Shown here: in pieces, positions 44,997 to 55,198 of the stretch | Numbering within the stretch: position 1 is the stretch's first letter | How the letters are laid out: each line of letters opens with the position of its first letter | From: Knoxdaviesia capensis | Taxonomy: Eukaryota > Ascomycota > Sordariomycetes > Microascales > Gondwanamycetaceae | Assembly (NCBI GenBank): GCA_001510575.1 | Contig: LNGK01000006.1 | Span: 2,351,565-2,415,564 of the forward strand | Direction of reading: 5' to 3' | DNA length: 64,000 nt | Notes under the pieces: generated by a model | What the model saw: only the letters and a program-made list of their open reading frames with translations | Database searches by the model: none | Told to the model about the DNA's origin: nothing | Program-made: the position numbers and the translations under genes

Positions 44997-45631
44997 TCAC
45001 AGGACTCGCTTGTTCCCGTCGGAGAATCTGAGTTTATGAGTATATATTATTAAGCTTAGGATTTGCTTCCGTGTGAGTGAGTTACACCTAGATGCGCTGG
45101 AAATCATGTTGGTGGTATTGCTGTTATCAAATGCATCTCTCTTAACTCGTTCGTATCCAAGCCTGAATCGGCTCTCCAAGGAATCCCGTGTCTAGTGTTA
45201 GTTAACCCTAGAAACCAAAATCACCAAAAGATAAAAAGTGAATGCATTGCACTATGCATATCAGACATCAGGAACATTTCCTACCACGTATAAGCATTGC
45301 TGTAACTCTCATCAACGACTTTTTCTGTTATCTCCAGCGCCAACTGAACATGAGTGACGGGGCGGTCTCTAGTAAAATGTGTAAGGGAGAAAAGAAAAAA
45401 TCAACACAAAAAACACAGAATCCGTAAATTGAAGAAGAGAGACCAACGAAAAGATCAAAAGTCACAGAAGTCAAAGAAAAGGCAGTCGAAAGGAAGAAAA
45501 AACGTGTAGGAAAAAAAAGCCCAGCCGCATTTCACGTTTCCTCCACCTGACCCTTTCCACTATCGTCACCACGTGAGGTTTTCATTCGGCTGTATCTGGA
45601 TGATAAGGCTATTTAACTGTTGTTTGGTTCT
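44997..45631. other. Convergent 3' region
   Basis: The 3' ends of the acyltransferase and fimbrin genes face each other here. A telobox variant AACCCTAG is at 45204-45211. No gene is seen. Confidence 0.6.
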
Positions 45632-47808
45632 TTACAGCTTCTCGTTGGTCGCCATCAGGGATCCGATGAAGGTGGTGACAAGCCGGCTGCGCACTTGGCA
45701 GATATCCTCCGGCACCAGCCAGATCGTGGCGCCCATCTTTCTCGCAATGCTGATGCTCAGCTTGGCGTTAAGGTAGGCCTCGTCGTCGGTGCGGCCGGGG
45801 GTGACAAGGTCGTAGTCGACGTAGCTGCTCTTCATGCCGTTGAGAACATCCAACAGGAAGATTCCCGTGCCAATCGAGGGGTCCTTGAACGACCGGATGG
45901 ACGAGTTGCGGCCGCCCTTGCGCGACATGTCGTTGGCCCACCGGACCATCTCGGAATCGGTGATTTCCCGCTTGCCCATGGCCTGCGCAAGATGCGATAG
46001 AGTGACAGTGATGTCCTTGCGCATCAGCTGCCACACGAGACCCAGCGTCAGCGTGCGCTGGCCGTCGGTGATATCGGCGCCCTGGATTCCCACCAGCGAG
46101 AAGCCGTACTGCTTGCCCAGCTCGATGGTGTAGTTGGTGTTCTCGACAGCCTTGAAGCGCATCAGCTCGTTTCCGCTGGCCGGCCGCTTGTTGACGTGGC
46201 GCCAGTTGACCGATCCCTTGATGACCTTATCGTAGGCTTGCAGCAGGATGGTACCGTCGCGGAGATCGTCGAAGAAGGAAACCACAGCAGGCTGGACGTC
46301 TAAGCTGTTGAGCCACAGAGTGAACACGCGGGCTTCCCGCTCGCCTTCGGCATCGAAGTCCTCAACCTCGAGCTTCTCCTCCTCGGTGATGGGGTCGAGG
46401 CAAGGGTGGTTGTTGAACAAGTTGGCGACAAAAGCCAGGTTCAGCTTGGGGTTTCCGGCAACAAGGGAGGTCGGGGTTAGGAACTTTCGGCAATCGAGAC
46501 GTTCAGCATTCTGGAGCACCTCCTCGGCGCGCTGGAGGAGATCCCGGGTTTGAAGGGGAGCGCGGGTGCAGCCGTACTCGTTGCCAATCTGGGCAAGGAG
46601 GACGGTGTAGTTTTCTCCGTCCTTGACGTCAGACGAAAAGTTGGTGACTCTTCTAGGCCAACCGGCGGCCTTGAGGTGGTAGTTGAACCAGCGCAGCAGA
46701 ATCTGCTCCGGGGGCAGGCGCAGGAACTGCTCGAGAGTCTCGTCTTCCTCCAGGAGTCGGTACAGCTCGGGGTGTAGCTTGATATCGATTTTGCCGAGCA
46801 GACCGCGACGAATGACCTGCCAAATAAGACCTAGAATCAGATGCTCACGGACCTCCATGATATCACCGCTGCCAATGTTGACGACCGAGCAGCCGATACC
46901 CTTTGCCGACTCGATGACGATGTTGTTGTTCTCCGTCATGTGGAAGGCATTCAGAGTCTTGATCTTGCGACCGGGGATGTTGAGTACACGCTCGTCGATG
47001 GTGTCGGGGACGCTGTCGTTGATCAGCTTGGCGAGAACCAGGCCGTCCTTGCACTCGTCGAACATTTCAAAGGTGTCGGTGGGGAAGGGCAGGCGGTGGC
47101 CAATCTCCGGGTCACCAGCGAGGACGGCATTGATATGCCTAGTGAACTCAGTGCGCTCGTCCTCGTTGATGGTATGGGTAACGTTGGCGTTGGAGCCCTG
47201 CACCAGAATCTTGCCGCTGGCCGAAGGGCGCGAGGCATGGCCGGGGCCGGTGCGCTGCGACGAGACGCCGGCGGGGGAAGCTGGAACGGGGCCGGTAGAA
47301 ATTCTCTTTTGAGCAGGCGACGAATCACGAAGTTTCGAGATAAGCTGTACGGATTGTGTGAGGGGATGTTAGTTTCGGAAAGAGTGGTTCGCCCACCAGA
47401 AGATATGTGCTGGTAGGTGTGGCGCAGTAGCCGGAGACTCCGGATGGAGGCACAGAAACACTTACGCCGATGTAGTCTTCCAACTCAACTCGCCGCGACG
47501 AGTCGAGATCGACCTCCTTTAGCGCTTGGCGCACGACATCGTAGGGTTGTCTCTCGCTGGTCTGAGTGGCTTTGATAGCAGTGGCCTCATCGATATAGCC
47601 CTTGTCATCGACATCTAGTCGCCGGAAGGCATCGGTCAAAGAGAACAGCTCGGGTTGCTGGAACTGGGGATACTTTCTGTGGCGGAGGAGGAGAGGGTTA
47701 GATGGCGTCGCGCAGTTTTAAAAGACTTCAAAAATAAAAGTTGCAACAAAACCAAAGGAAAAGAGACAAGAGAAGCATGTCATACCTCTGCAGCTTGAGG
47801 ACATTCAT
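45632..47808 (-). CDS. sac6: Fimbrin (plastin), actin-bundling protein
   Basis: Three exons: 47786-47808, 47466-47676 and 45632-47344 (donors GTATGA and GTAAGT; CTAAC branch sites visible in both introns), giving 648 residues. The N-terminus MNVLKLQRKYPQFQQPELFSLTDAF leads into one visible EF-hand-like region (LDVDDKGYID) and probably a second degenerate one. After a Ser/Pro linker come four calponin-homology domains in two tandem pairs, from about residue 115 to the end. Clear landmarks are DGLVLAKLINDSVPDTIDERVLN in CH1, a repeated ILLRWFNYHL/VFTLWLNSL element starting CH2 and CH3, and the terminal WLVPEDICQVRSRLVTTFIGSL. Fimbrin cross-links actin filaments in patches and at the subapical endocytic collar of hyphae. 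In the first motif a frame-consistent start further in the open frame (47203) would lack the EF hands and is not used. Confidence 0.97.
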
Positions 47809-48753
47809 GATTGTGTGAATATTGAGGGTTCTCGCTTTGTTCGGGTTTGGCTGCGGGGATGATTCAAGTGAAGTGGCGCGGGCTTCTAAACAAGCTTCTA
47901 AGCTTCGTTCGAGAGTGCGCTGGAAGTTCTGAGCAGGCGCGCGCAGGAAGGCCTCAAAACCGCTTTACAGGGAATCTAGCAACGTGGAGAGAAGAACGAG
48001 CACAGAAAAGCGGTTAGAATCGCAAATCAATACAGTTATGCTTGGTTGTGTGTGTGTCGTTGAGCTTGCTACAGTCAGAAATGACTACACAAGGACGGAC
48101 GTATGGAAAAGTGTTGGGCAAGGCAAGGTGAGACAAATCTCCATGTGACGAAACGGGGTTTAATGGTGGGGGAACATCAAAATCGCAACGAGTTGATTTT
48201 GATCAAGTCACAGGAACACGCGAAATGGAGAACAACGCCGAGCGGGGTGAGGCCGGTGTTTTGTCGTCGGAAGGGGGTTAAGCAGCCCAGAAAACAGCAG
48301 TCGTGTGATGTATGCGAAAACCGAGACAAACACGGCACAGAGCAAGCAAGCGAGAGAGCAAGAGTGAAGGAGGGGTCACATACAGAGAAGATCAACAGCC
48401 ACAGAAAACGGAAGCTGTCGAGAAATAATTGGGTTGAGGAAACTCGGTCGTCACGATGAATTGGAGAAGAAGAAGGAGATTGAAGAAGTTGATGATGACG
48501 ATAGGAGAAATAGAGAAGAGAGGAAAGGAAACGAAAGAAGGCGAAAGACGAAGAAGGAGAAGGAAGAAAGCCGGGTATTAAGAACCCCCCAGAATCAAAG
48601 CACAGGAAGGAAGGAAGGAAGCTTTAAAGGTGTGCTACTTTTTAATGCTGTCAGAAAAATTCCTCGGCGGAGCAGTTACGTCGTTTGGATCGTTCCTGCC
48701 TTCGGGTTTGCAAGGTTTCCTCCATTTCCGACTAGGAAAAAAAAGGCCGCGCC
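47809..48753. other. Fimbrin promoter region and left flank of retroelement
   Basis: The fimbrin promoter occupies the left part. The right part is purine-rich on the plus strand (48.43-48.60 kb) and gives Lys/Glu/Arg-rich spurious frames. The sequence runs directly into the left LTR at about 48754 without RIP damage, so decay stopped near the element boundary. Confidence 0.6.
48749..48753. repeat. Candidate target-site duplication, left copy
   Basis: GCGCC directly precedes the left LTR. The same five bases directly follow the right LTR (55194-55198). Five bases is normal for a Ty3/Gypsy insertion, but the exact LTR ends are not certain. Confidence 0.4.
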
Positions 48754-48953
48754 CAGAAATGCTGATGGCACGACTACGCAAAGATGCGAATGTGTATGAC
48801 AGTAGAAAAGAGGATGTATTAGGAAGAGTTTGGGATCGGGGGGCCTGGACCTTAGAATCTAGTTATTACCCCTCCCGCTGCTGCCTAATGATAGTGACTA
48901 ATAATATAGGTTGCGTAATCCTTCCTTCCTTCCCTAGGTGTTAGCTACTAACG
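48754..48953 (-). repeat. Left LTR (3' LTR of element)
   Basis: 200-bp direct repeat matching 54994-55193 with 12 differences, all C/T or G/A transitions. It begins CAGAAATGC and ends ACTAACG. Its outer (left) half keeps C and G, while its inner (right) third carries T or A at every differing site. Short open frames across it are not genes. Confidence 0.9.
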
Positions 48954-49169
48954 CGTCCCCCCCCTCGGTATGTCTCGAGCCCCGCGAGTCCCGTCTGTCC
49001 TTCGTCCCGATCGGTATTAGATCGCCGCTTAGGTATAGTAGTCTCGCCTAGAACGGCTTGAGCTAATCTATATGCCGGGCCTTACGTACCTTCCTACCGT
49101 CTATCTAGGCTAAGGTGTAGGAGGTCCGGGAGGCCTTAGCTACTATTCGGAGAGGTCTAATCTATCGTA

Positions 49170-50110
49170 GCTAGAACTTTAGCGGCTTCTACGTTAAATA
49201 TAATTTCCGTAATATAATAAGGGTCCCTTTATCTAAGCGTCTATAGTCTCGGGCCGTATAGGCGGCTTATCGGCGCTCGTTCTCGATTATCTAGACCCGT
49301 ATAGTCGATTCTTATCGCGTTTTATATACGGCTATATATTATAATACTAGTACCGCGTGCCCGGATTTATTAGTCGTATTCTATTCCGGTACGGCGATAC
49401 TTAGACGTTATACTAATATATTTAGCTTAAGGCTAAATAATATCTCCCGTAGCGAGAAACCGAGGTAGGTTATAAGCCTTACGTTTATATACGTTTTAAT
49501 ATAATCGAGCTTTCTAATCTAATCCGTAATATCCGTACCGTATATCTAGAGTTCTTTTACTATTATTACCTACTATATTTTATTATACGCTTCTATACGG
49601 CTAACACTCTTATAGTTTCCTAGCGGTACTATAATAACCTTCAACCCTCTCCTTTCTATTCCTATCTTAAAGATACCCTTAAAGGCTAGGCCGTCGTTAA
49701 TATATAGAAGTAGTAGTTTAACTTAGAGTAATACTAAGATAGCTATCGCGCTATCTAAAGTCTCTATAACGGAAGTCGTCTAGACCGGTCTTAGCTAGAC
49801 GAAGCGAGTAAAGTAGTTAATTATAACTAGTATATAGGCTAGCTTCCCCTTACCTATTAGTAATAGTCCTATATAATCTATTCTTATAACTGATAGGGGA
49901 CCCTAAATAGCTACCGGTTAGCTCGGGGTAAGAGGTCTATTTAGGCCGTATATAGCGTATAGGACGTATCCCGTATACTATACTACGATATCTTAAGAGA
50001 GGGTTAGCTACTAATATCTCGTCTAGATACCGCGCCGGGTAACGTCCGGGCCTAGGTATCTAGATTCTTCGTAGAAACGCCTTAATATATCGGGGACCGA
50101 TATCTTTTCT
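49170..50110 (-). pseudogene. Integrase remnant
   Basis: Minus-strand translation with many stops still shows a zinc-binding start (near 50,050: a Tyr-Leu-Gly-Pro-Asp-Val-Thr-Arg-Arg stretch) and the catalytic-core opening IDYIGLL (forward positions 49861-49887), followed by ILVIINYFTRF (49801-49836). These match the retroviral-type integrase core. Stops come mainly from TAG and TAA created at former CA or TG sites. The start and end are approximate. Confidence 0.7.
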
Positions 50111-50399
50111 ATATACTCTCTCTAGGTATCCGCTATTTTTCGCTATAAGGTACCTTCTATAAGTCTAAACTATTACGCTACTACTTTTACCTAGACGTCG
50201 CTCTCTATTAAGCTAGTAGTATTACTAATAATATAGTTATAGACGTCTCCGTACTATTTAGATTAGGAGAAAAGATTCGTTATAGCGTATATCTTCGACG
50301 TACTAAGGACCGTATTAATACTCCCTAGGCCGTCTTTCTATATCTATTTAATATCTTCTATTCTCCTTAAGTTCTCTAGTAGGCCTATATCGCTATAGT

Positions 50400-50880
50400 T
50401 ATAATCGGGGAAAATCGTTTTACTTAACGCGTCCGCTACCGTATTCCGGTTTCTAGCTAGCTACTAAATTTCTATATTTAGTATTCTTAAGTCGGTTACC
50501 TATTAAGTAAAAACCCCTTCCTAGTAACTATTAAATAGGAATATCGCTAACGGCTTATAATCCGTATATATCGTAGAGGGTTAGCTATTCCGAAATATAA
50601 AGTCGTGCTTTTTAACTAAAGTAACTATTATATAAAGTTTTCTCTTATACGTACTATAGTTTATCTAGGGTCTTAAAAAGATAAAGCTATCGAAGAGAAT
50701 AGGTACCTCTACTCCGCTACGGAGCTATATAATTATATAGCCGCCTACGTACGCTAACGTATCGGTATAGATTTAGACGGGAAGCTAACTATCGTATCTA
50801 TCCTAGCTAATAACTCTAGCTACTACCTCCTTTAGAATAGTAAACGCGGCTACCTCGGGTATACCCTATTTCTATTCGAC
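50400..50880 (-). pseudogene. RNase H remnant
   Basis: Lies between the reverse transcriptase and integrase remnants. The recognisable piece is the closing motif RNTVADALSK (forward 50418-50450), the usual N-x-x-A-D-A-L-S end of Ty3/Gypsy RNase H. The upstream part is too mutated to delimit. Confidence 0.55.
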
Positions 50881-50899
50881 TTTTCTAGTTAGTCGGTAT

Positions 50900-51620
50900 A
50901 AAGGTCTTATTAGTTTTACGTAGTTCTTTATCTACCTTTTATATACTATAACTATACCTAGAAACCTTCGAATATAGGATTATATCTACGGGGTCGGCTA
51001 ATCGCGTATCTTCTATAGCTTATCGAACGACGGCTTATATCCTCTATTAGCGATATAGTTAAAACCTAGAGCCTTTATAATAGCTATATTAAGGCTTAGT
51101 TTTATAAAGTTAAGTCTAAAGTTAGCCTATAGTAGTTATAGTAGGAGGTAGTACCGGATAGTATACTATACCTCGTCGATCGACCCTCTAGCGATAAAGA
51201 TATTATCTATATAACCTTCTACTATCGGCGTGCTATCTACGTAGGGCGCCTAGAGGTTCGGCTTATCGCTTAGCGAGCCTAGGAGAGTCGTTACCGCCTC
51301 CTATATACCTACCGGGCTCGAGGAGGCCCCCTATAGTATCTAGGTCGGTTAAAGCTATAGGAACCCTAGAACGTAGAATATATATACCTTCCGATATTCC
51401 TTTACTACGGGCACGCTCTAGAAGGCGTACTTTAAATTAAACCGCGTATAGACTTTATAGGAAGGGTAGTTAAGGTAAGTTATTACCTTATCGATTATCT
51501 TTATCTTAATACTTAGTAATATCTCTCTAATAAAGCTATAGTCGAAAGTTAGTCTCTTTTCCCCCGTAGGGCTACCCGGTTTATCTACTAGGATAGCTTA
51601 GGAGTTCTACGGTAAGAGCT
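50900..51620 (-). pseudogene. Reverse transcriptase remnant
   Basis: Readable on the minus strand despite stops: VDKPGSPTGEKRLTFDYSF near the start, RFNLKYAF (forward 51421-51444, the RFDLK-type motif), a QGASSSPVG block, YIDNIFIA (51202-51213 encodes YIDN, where YIDD is expected), and RFLGIV in the connection. The YIDD-to-YIDN change is a G-to-A transition as RIP makes. Enzymatically dead. Confidence 0.85.
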
Positions 51621-52700
51621 CTCTATTTATAGTAAATATTAATTCGTATATTCTTATATTAAGTATTTCCTAAACTAGTTTATTTAACTAGAATTTCTAT
51701 TATTCCGTCTATCGCTTAACGTACTACCGGCCCTACGGTATTATATTAGGGGCTAGCTAGGGTCTATAGGTATATATAGGTATTACTAAGATATCTAATA
51801 ATATCGATATATTAAGTTTTCTATAGGTATAAAATATTCTCTTAATCTCCTCCCGTAAGAGTTACGATAATAGTATAGTATCGCCTAGTTATAACCTTAT
51901 CGATTAAAACTACTAGTAGACCTCCTCGCGGGGGGTTATTTTATCTAGCGTTAGGCGGTATACGTCTAGAGGCCCCGGCGGGGTTACGGGTGGATATATA
52001 ATAATAGGGGGTAAATTAGTAATAATATCTAGTTTATAATAGTCTCTTAATTCCGTACCGTATATAATAATAGATAATAGTAACGCCGTTACCTCTAACT
52101 TAACTTCTAGACTTCTTAACGTGAATTCGATACGGTAGAAGCTCGTCCTAGCCGTCTACGGGGTATCGGGACCGGTATTATAACCGCCTAGGTATTTAGC
52201 CTAGCTAGCGGTCTTAGCTAAGCTACTTAGTTTTCCGGTTCCTTATCCGATAGCTTAACCGACTCCCTATTATCGGAGTCGTCCGTATTACTATTATTAG
52301 AGTTCTTATCGATTAGCTCGATACTAATTTCTAGGGTACCCGACGTTAGGTTTACTAGCTATATTAGTAGTCTCTAGTCCTCGGTAAACTCTATTATGCC
52401 TCCGTGAACCGTCGCTTAAAGGCTACCCTTCTCGAACCGTAAAGTATTAGATCGGATATCTATATTTACGTTTATATCCTAGAGCTAAGTTTATCTTAGG
52501 ATTAGGTGGGTCTAACGGTTTTCGTATCTCTAAACCATTACTTAGACCCTAGGGTAGAGGATACTAGCTACGTTAAGATCTACGATAACGTATAGTTCCG
52601 TATCTACCTTACGGCCGTCCGTATAGGTTATTATAAGTAGCTTTAGCTTCTCCTTAACTAGATTATAGATAGTTAAACCTAACTCGCGTATTATCGGCTC

Positions 52701-52744
52701 GTCTATAATATATATATCCGCTCCTTAGTCGGTTATCGCTCGTC
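52701..52744 (-). pseudogene. Aspartic protease motif remnant
   Basis: The minus strand reads AITD, a stop, then GADIYIID: a retroviral-type Asp-Ser/Thr-Gly-Ala-Asp active-site motif with the middle residue changed to a stop codon. Its place about 1.1 kb upstream (in element orientation) of the reverse transcriptase remnant is as expected. Confidence 0.6.
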
Positions 52745-54666
52745 TAGTAGCTATCTCTACTAGCCCGCCTAGCGTTATTATAGTTATAGGAACCCGGAAC
52801 GTATAGCTAGGCGTACCGGCTCGCTATACTATAGCTATAGTAGCCTTACGTTTTCCTACTACTAGTTTATTTCTTAGCTTAGTAGCGGCCTTCTTCGACT
52901 ATCTTACTATTTCTAGGCTAATTTCCTATAATTCGCTTAGGGTTAGCGTTACCTATATATCTACGATCCTATTCTAATCGAATAGCTTACGACCGACTAT
53001 CGCGCGGACCGGCGCTAGTCTCGTCTAACGTTTAGGTAGTATAGGGGTAGGCTAATCGTAGTATCTATTAGGAGTCTCTACTCCGATCGGTCTATCTTCC
53101 GTGGCCCGTCTCTTAGCTTCCCCTACGTACGCGTTCGTAGTCTACGCGTTATCCGTACCTAGCTTATATCCTAGTAGCTTTAGGTACGTAGTATAGATAT
53201 CGTTAGGGTTAAGATATAGTTCTATCTTTACTTCCGTAGCGGCTACTCTAGCTATAAACCGCTAGGGTATAATTAGCTCTCTTAGAATCGCTTATTCCTA
53301 TACCTTTAACGGGGGGGTATAGTATCCTAGGCTCCGGTAGCTTACCTCACTATACGAGATATATATAGGGCTTATCTAGCGATCCTCTAGGAGGGGCTTC
53401 GAGCTATTTATATATCTATTCTAGGATATCTTCCTATCTAGTATAGCTAGGCCCGGGGCTAATATTAGGCCTACGTTAATACCTTAGGGTCGGGCGGTTA
53501 GCGGGGTCGGCTATAGTACTCTACGATTATAAGAGACTATAAATACGTTAGGGTCGGAGCTTTTTAGAATATACGTATTATACTACTTAAGCTTTACCGT
53601 AACCGATTTCTTAACTTCGGCTTAGCGTTAGTAAGTAATTATGCGTTCTATAGCTAAGGTAGTGTTCTAGTAGTTAGCTAATATTCCGGTACGGTCTATA
53701 CCTCTCGCTAGGTACTCGTAGCGAATATCCGTATTAGATATTTTATTAATAAACGTACTTAACGCTATCTATATACCGAGTCGCTCTATATCTATTATAG
53801 AGGTAGCGGTACCGGCTAAACCTATAATAATTAGTGCGGCTCTCATATAGTATTCTATTAGGGATTCCGATTTTCCCTATACGAGACGACTAATTATCTT
53901 AATAGACGCCTTCTACCTTAATAGGTATACCTAAATTAGGGCTAATCGGAATATATAGAGGTTATCCTTATCGAGTTTTCTCCCCTACTCTACTTTAGAC
54001 TAGGCTTAGGTGTTTTATAGTACGGTTATTACTAGTCTATAGTAAAGGGCGATTATTATCCGATAGTATTAATAAGGTATTAGATTAGGATATATCTCTA
54101 TCTTCTAATTAATATATATAAGCTAGGTAAGGGCGGGCTCGTCGCCCTAGAAGGTGGGTATGTTGCCTAGGTCTGGGATAGTTAGGGCCGGAGACGCTAT
54201 TATAGTAGTCGGGCCGGGCTCGTTTCGTGCGGTTAGGGGTGGGGGTGGGTTTACCTTAAGCGGTAAGTCGGATCGCGTCTATTTCGTAGGCGAATAGTAG
54301 GTGTAATTACTTATAGCTATCGGCTTGAATTTACTATACTTCGTATACCGTACTTTTAATAGTGCTATAGAATATAGAATGTAGTCTGTGCTTTAAACTA
54401 AAGATTAGGAGTGTAGGCTATCTTTTAAAGGGAGGTAGCGAACTAAAAAATTATAAACTTCCGGTAGGGTTATAAGCCTACGCTATTCTTTTATAGGGAT
54501 AGTAGTAGAACCGGCCTCTTCTTTAGAGGGAAAGTAAGTAAAACTAATACTCGTGAGATTCTAGTAGGGTTACGGTAACTACGCTATTCTTTTATAGGGA
54601 TAATAGTAGAACCGATCGGATTCTTAATAGGGAATCCGTAAAACTAGGGAAAATTATATGGGGTAG

Positions 54667-54864
54667 TAGGGGAAATATGTAAAATAATAGGGGAAATACG
54701 TAGGATAATAGGGGAAATGCCTCGGGTACTAGGGGAAATATATAAGTAATAGGGGAAATATATATAGCTCACTATAGCAGTATGTAATAGGATAGTTGGG
54801 TCAAATGAAGATAGAGACTTAGCTTAGTAATAGGGGAAATATGCCTAACGGTAATAGGGGAAAT
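54667..54864. repeat. Seven-copy TAGGGGAAAT array in element leader
   Basis: The decamer TAGGGGAAAT starts at 54667, 54688, 54709, 54730, 54750, 54831 and 54855. The first five are spaced 21, 21, 21 and 20 bp. In element orientation this lies just downstream of the 5' LTR, in the untranslated leader before gag. A longer duplicated block (from about 54481 and again from about 54582, 101 bp apart) lies beside it. Confidence 0.85.
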
Positions 54865-54993
54865 ATATCTAGTAGTAGAGTCCGTAAGGAATAGCCTACA
54901 TAGCTAAGGAAATAGGCAATCGTGCACGGGATGAAGATAGAAGAACTTAGCTAGTAATGAAATCAGGTCGGACGAATACCGCGGCGGGTCCCC

Positions 54994-55193
54994 TAGAAAT
55001 GCTAATGGCACGACTACGTAAAGATACGAATGTGTATAATAGCAGAAAAGAGGATGTATTAGGAAGAGTTTGGGATCGGGGGGCCTGGACCTTAGAATCT
55101 AGTTATTACCCCTCCCGCTGCTGCCTAATGATGGTGACTAATAATACAGGTTGCGTAATCCTTCCTTCCTTCCCTAGGTGTCAGCCACCAACG
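54994..55193 (-). repeat. Right LTR (5' LTR of element)
   Basis: 200-bp partner of 48754-48953, beginning TAGAAATGC and ending ACCAACG. At its inner (left) end it carries T or A where the other copy has C or G; at its outer (right) end it keeps C and G. The central region of about 100 bp is identical in both copies. Confidence 0.9.
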
Positions 55194-55198
55194 GCGCC
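55194..55198. repeat. Candidate target-site duplication, right copy
   Basis: GCGCC directly follows the right LTR and matches the five bases before the left LTR. Confidence 0.4.

Larger units (their letters stand above)
48754..55193 (-). mobile_element. RIP-mutated Ty3/Gypsy-like LTR retrotransposon
   Basis: A 6.44-kb element bounded by two 200-bp direct repeats without indels between them. The interior is nearly free of CA dinucleotides and extremely rich in TA, while CG remains common: this is the CpA-to-TpA pattern of repeat-induced point mutation. No open frame longer than about 60 codons survives inside. On the minus strand the protein remnants read, from right to left, aspartic protease, reverse transcriptase, RNase H and integrase, the order of Ty3/Gypsy elements. 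So the element points left and its 5' LTR is the right-hand one. A gag region would lie at about 53-54.6 kb but is too decayed to recognise. RIP acts on duplicated DNA during the sexual cycle, so the species has, or had, active RIP and other copies of this element. Confidence 0.93.

Noticed and set aside
47203..47205. Downstream in-frame start for fimbrin at 47203
   Set aside because: It would remove the EF-hand region. The three-exon model starting at 47808 has good splice sites and the conserved N-terminus.
48630..48944. 104-codon frame overlapping the left LTR, and its partner at 54957-55325
   Set aside because: Both share the same peptide only because the LTRs are direct repeats. It is non-coding repeat sequence, not a duplicated gene.
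54957..54995. Possible tRNA primer-binding site next to the right LTR
   Set aside because: A CCA-like end and T-loop-like bases are present, but RIP changes and an uncertain LTR edge prevent any reliable match to a tRNA.
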